A stretch of 64,000 bases of DNA from Psoroptes ovis (Eukaryota > Arthropoda > Arachnida > Sarcoptiformes > Psoroptidae), in the NCBI GenBank assembly GCA_002943765.1, contig PQWQ01000010.1, forward strand, positions 1,118,501 to 1,182,500, given 5' to 3'. Shown in pieces: positions 60,547 through 64,000 of the stretch. The notes beneath the pieces were generated by a model, which saw only the letters and a list, made by a program, of their open reading frames with translations, had not been told where the DNA came from and ran no database searches. The position numbers and the translations under genes were made by a program. Each line of letters starts with the position of its first letter. Positions within the stretch are counted from its first letter, which is position 1.

Positions 60547-62786
60547 TTAACAGCATTTAGTTTTAATATCATCCAATATTGAATGATTATTAAGATCATC
60601 AATTTCCATAATCATTCCACCGTAACCATTTTTCGTCGCTTCTTGAGTATTTAAATCGAAATATGTTTTCATATGATATTCACTAATTTGTTCAGTAAAT
60701 TTCAATTGATCAATCAATCGTTTATACATTTGTTGTGATAATGATGGTTCTTCATACAATGTGTTTAAATATTGTTTCATTAGATTACAATATGATATTC
60801 GTTCATTTCTACATTTTTGTTTGAATGATGATGATGATGAGTAAAAATTTTAGATTTTATTTTATTGAAAAAAAAAATATTTTAAACTTGAATAAATACA
60901 TACCTTATTTTTTGTACATTACAAATGTTTGGCCGTTCTGGATTGAACAATGCAATAGCAATCAATAATGACATTAAATATTCATTATAACGCCATTCAG
61001 GTTCAAATGACATTACATAGCAATGATGTTTTTCATATAATTTTGGATGAGCTTCTTTGAGCATTTCTAGCTTCAGTGTAAAACGAAAATTTCTCTCTAA
61101 ATCCTTTTCGAATTTTGAAGATTTATTTTTGAAATTTTTCAGAATAAAATTTCGACAATAAACACTTACCAATGCTTCCCAACATTCTTTTTCTAAATTA
61201 ATGGTCATCATTGACCAAATAATCAACGTATCCATAACACTACCTTTGACTAATGCAACTTGATCTTCTTGACTTAGCTCTTGAAATGTATACAATTTTT
61301 TACACATTTTAATGAAATTAAATGTAACAATTTCGGCTATACTCATCAAGTCGATAAATTTTTGATTCGTCGGTAAGTCTGATATGGTTTCAGCTGATAA
61401 TATTTGTACGATTGATGTCAAATATTTTAATCGACAATTATCATGTTTATTCAGATTGTTGTTCAATCGATTATTCATGGTCGATGATGTTGCACGTAGT
61501 AAGAGGTGAAATTTTGTTACACTATATCCACTTTCACGAATAATTTTAATTTTGTTCATTAATTTTATCAATTTAACATCGGCCATATGCTGTTTATCTG
61601 AATCTAAATCTGTATCATCTTCATGATTGCAATTTCTATTGATGGAATGATCATTCTCTTCATCATCATTATCTTCTTTGAATTTATCTTTGGTTTCAAT
61701 CGTCTCATGATTATTATTCTGATTATGATTATCACAATTGATTTCGAGATTTGTCGAATTAGTAGGATAATTAATTATGCCAATGCTGTCACTGTGATTG
61801 CTGCCATGATCACTTACATCGGTATGGAACGAATCATGTAAAGTCGATGGTATTGTCATGGTTGTAGTTTCAACCGAAGGTGAAGATGTTGAAATATAAC
61901 TGTGATTACCGATGAATTTCACATCGGACATAATTTCATTATGATTCAATGTTGAACTATCATGATTTGTTGTATGGTTATTATTATCGTCAATTAGTGA
62001 TTGACCATTGAATTGATGATGGTTTGGCGAGATTAATTGCTGATTCTGATGCTGCTGCTGTTGATAATTATCCAATTGATAATGATCATGATTATTATGA
62101 TCGATATTACGTATATTGAATAGCTTTCTTTCATTTATTTTCAAATTACGTTCAAATTTTTCAGCATCACTCATAATGTATTCATTTTTCATGCCCATTT
62201 TATAACATTTATTCAAACGGCATGCGGCACAAAATCTTCGTGAATGAATTGTGATTTCACATTTCTCTTGAAAATAACATCGTAATTTCTACAAAGAAAA
62301 AATTCAAATTAAAAGCGATAATTAATCACCGATGAATTAATACAATCATACTTGTTTTTTGAATGCATTACGGCGAAAAAATTCTTTACAAGATGCACAA
62401 GTTATTGCACCAAAATTACAACCTCGTGCACGATCACCACAAACAACACAATGGCTACGATTTATGAATGGATTTCGCTGTTGTTGATGATGGTAATGAT
62501 TTGAATGATCTAAATGTCTTGAAAATTGATGCTGATGTTGAGTGATCATCGAGGGCTGATGATTATCATGATGATAATGATTATTGTTAATATTCTTAAC
62601 CATTGATTGATTTAGCGGTTGGCCGCAATGATGATTTTGATGATCAATATTCATGCAATCAAATATGTGATGATTTGTTGGCAAATTTTGATTTTGATGT
62701 TGATCATCATCATTATTATTAATATGACTATGATTATTACAATCAATCATGTCATTGACATTCGTATTTATTAGAAATTGATTCAT
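60547..62786 (-). CDS. Nuclear hormone receptor, HR96/NR1J-like, with unusual P-box
   Basis: Exons 62786-62352, 62288-60904 and 60808-60547 join in phase to 693 residues. The N-terminal 112 residues are His/Asn/Gln-rich. The DNA-binding domain (113 to about 180) has both C4 zinc fingers: CVVCGDRARGCNFGAITCAS then CKEFFRRNAFKK, and CYFQEKCEITIHSRRFCAAC. It is followed by RLNKCYKMGMKNEYIMSDAE, whose GMK-x-E-x-IMS block is typical of HR96/DAF-12-type receptors. The hinge (about 185-390) is low-complexity. The ligand-binding domain shows the signature FIKMCKKLYTFQELSQEDQ and ends with an AF-2-like MIMEI helix. HR96-type receptors regulate xenobiotic and lipid metabolism genes. The P-box is CASCKE, where HR96 has CESCKA. 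The intron splits the domain just after finger 1. Membership of the NR1J group is my best reading; DAF-12/VDR relatives are the alternative. Confidence 0.9.
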
Positions 62787-64000
62787 TTTAATTAAATTTC
62801 ATTTGAAAAATATCGATCAAAATCAATTAAATTATTATTAATTTTCAAATAAATCAAAGCTCACAATAAAAATCACAAATTTTTACAATTTCTTTAATTA
62901 ATCAATGATTATGTATGGTGACATGAACCAATCATCAAAATAATTGATATCACAGAAAAAAAGCATAAAATTGAATTTAGGCAAAATCAAAAGTAGTAGA
63001 AAAACAACAATATGAAGAAGAAGATGAATACAAAATCCATTACGATTAAGAAAGCTTTTATCGTTGAAATTCATATATCATTAATCGCAAATATCATAAA
63101 TATAAAAATATTTACATTTAAAATCATGATTTTGATCAAAGATTTAAAACTAAAATTAAATCAAAAAGAAAAATATGCGATAACAATTCGTAACCATGGA
63201 TTATCGTTGCGGTTGTTGTTGCTGCATTCGATCGTTGAAAATAATTTTAAAAAATTTTTCCATTCATTCAACAACATCTTATATAATGTGATGGTGATAA
63301 TATAATTTGAAAATAATTTTCAAAAAAAAATGATGATGATGATGATGATCAATTAATGAGTTTTATGATTTTTGTCTTAATTATTAAATAATTTAAAACA
63401 ATATATATTGGACTAAATTACAATTATACTTGGCTATCATCAAATGTATACTTGTATTTGTTATGTTTGGTTTATGATTGTCTTTGAAAAACACTTGTCA
63501 AATAATTGAAAATTTTGAAATGAGTTTTAATTTTTAAAAAATTGACGATCTTAGTAATAATCTAATAGACCGGTAAACCTGGCCTGGACTTTTTGTCGCA
63601 GAATATATGTTCAAATTCAAATCGTTCAATTCAAACGAAATAAATGAGAAATGTTCATTCATATTTATTTATTTTTTCTTGATTCGTTTATTTCTTAAAA
63701 TTTTTCAATTCAATTTGTGCATTATCATCAAATATTTTCAAGTATTTTTCAATTCAAATCATTGAACAAAATATGAATGTGCCCGAAAACTCAAACATAT
63801 TTGATAAACTCGATTTAAATCAATGATAATGGTGATAATCATTTGAAAATTGATAGTATAAATTTCTTTTTGGTAAAAAAAATAATTTGAATGTAAATTT
63901 GAATAACAACAACCAAAACACAAGTGTAAAATTTGAAATTTTCAACAAATAACTAGCGATCCTTGTTGCTGTTGTTTAATTCAATTCTACAGAAAAATAA
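62787..64000. other. Upstream region of the nuclear receptor gene
   Basis: AT-rich. The frame at 63012-63305 (+) has no family resemblance. A GC-richer patch at 63568-63602 has no interpretable frame. The receptor promoter should lie here. Confidence 0.45.

Noticed and set aside
1..64000. tRNA genes, transposons, CRISPR arrays and viral insertions
   Set aside because: I looked for tRNA B-box-like sequence, terminal repeats, transposase, reverse transcriptase or integrase motifs and regular spaced repeats, and found none. A tool-based search would be more sensitive.

Overview
This window is nuclear DNA from an animal, most probably an astigmatan (acariform) mite of the dust-mite or scab-mite type. 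The reasons are strong AT-richness, many ATC/CAA/AAT microsatellites, Asn- and Gln-rich low-complexity runs inside otherwise conserved proteins, a mix of intronless genes and genes with short GT-AG introns, and arthropod-type genes (slowpoke BK channel, an HR96-like nuclear receptor). The species call is inference; no sequence search was possible. I saw no tRNA or rRNA gene, recognisable transposon or CRISPR array. Exon borders below were assembled by hand from reading frames, splice consensus and phase continuity. All multi-exon models join in frame without a stop.

Layout, left to right. 1-16104 (-): a seven-exon gene cut by the left edge, possibly synaptopodin-like, with introns up to 4.4 kb. 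16831-19404 (-): intronless CDC5L. 19834-23474 (+): two tandem intronless secreted esterases, the first with a ruined active site and the second intact. 23.5-27.7 kb: gene-poor. 27807-28509 (+): a small four-helix membrane protein I do not recognise. 28896-30932 (+): OGFOD1 prolyl hydroxylase, convergent with RBM8A (Y14) at 31030-31701 (-). 32017-33775 (-): an MFS transporter, divergent from SEC24 at 34977-38296 (+). SEC24 converges with SNRPD3 (SmD3) at 38746-39185 (-). 39.2-48.3 kb: a 9 kb non-coding stretch, probably slo upstream DNA, with a candidate promoter near 41.5-41.75 kb. 48307-57563 (+): slowpoke, 17 exons plus a candidate microexon, followed by a 3'UTR hairpin. 58476-60404 (+): PAM16, whose last intron contains a complete same-strand NUDT8-like Nudix gene. 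60547-62786 (-): the nuclear receptor.

Functional threads. Three splicing-related genes (CDC5L, RBM8A, SNRPD3) lie within 23 kb. PAM16 and NUDT8 belong to families that act in or near mitochondria and are physically nested. The esterase pair is a clean example of an enzyme beside a probable pseudoenzyme copy. The most unusual items are the nested PAM16/NUDT8 arrangement, the slo 3'UTR hairpin and modular slo exons, the esterase pseudoenzyme, and a promoter-proximal TCGAAAT motif shared by several housekeeping genes.
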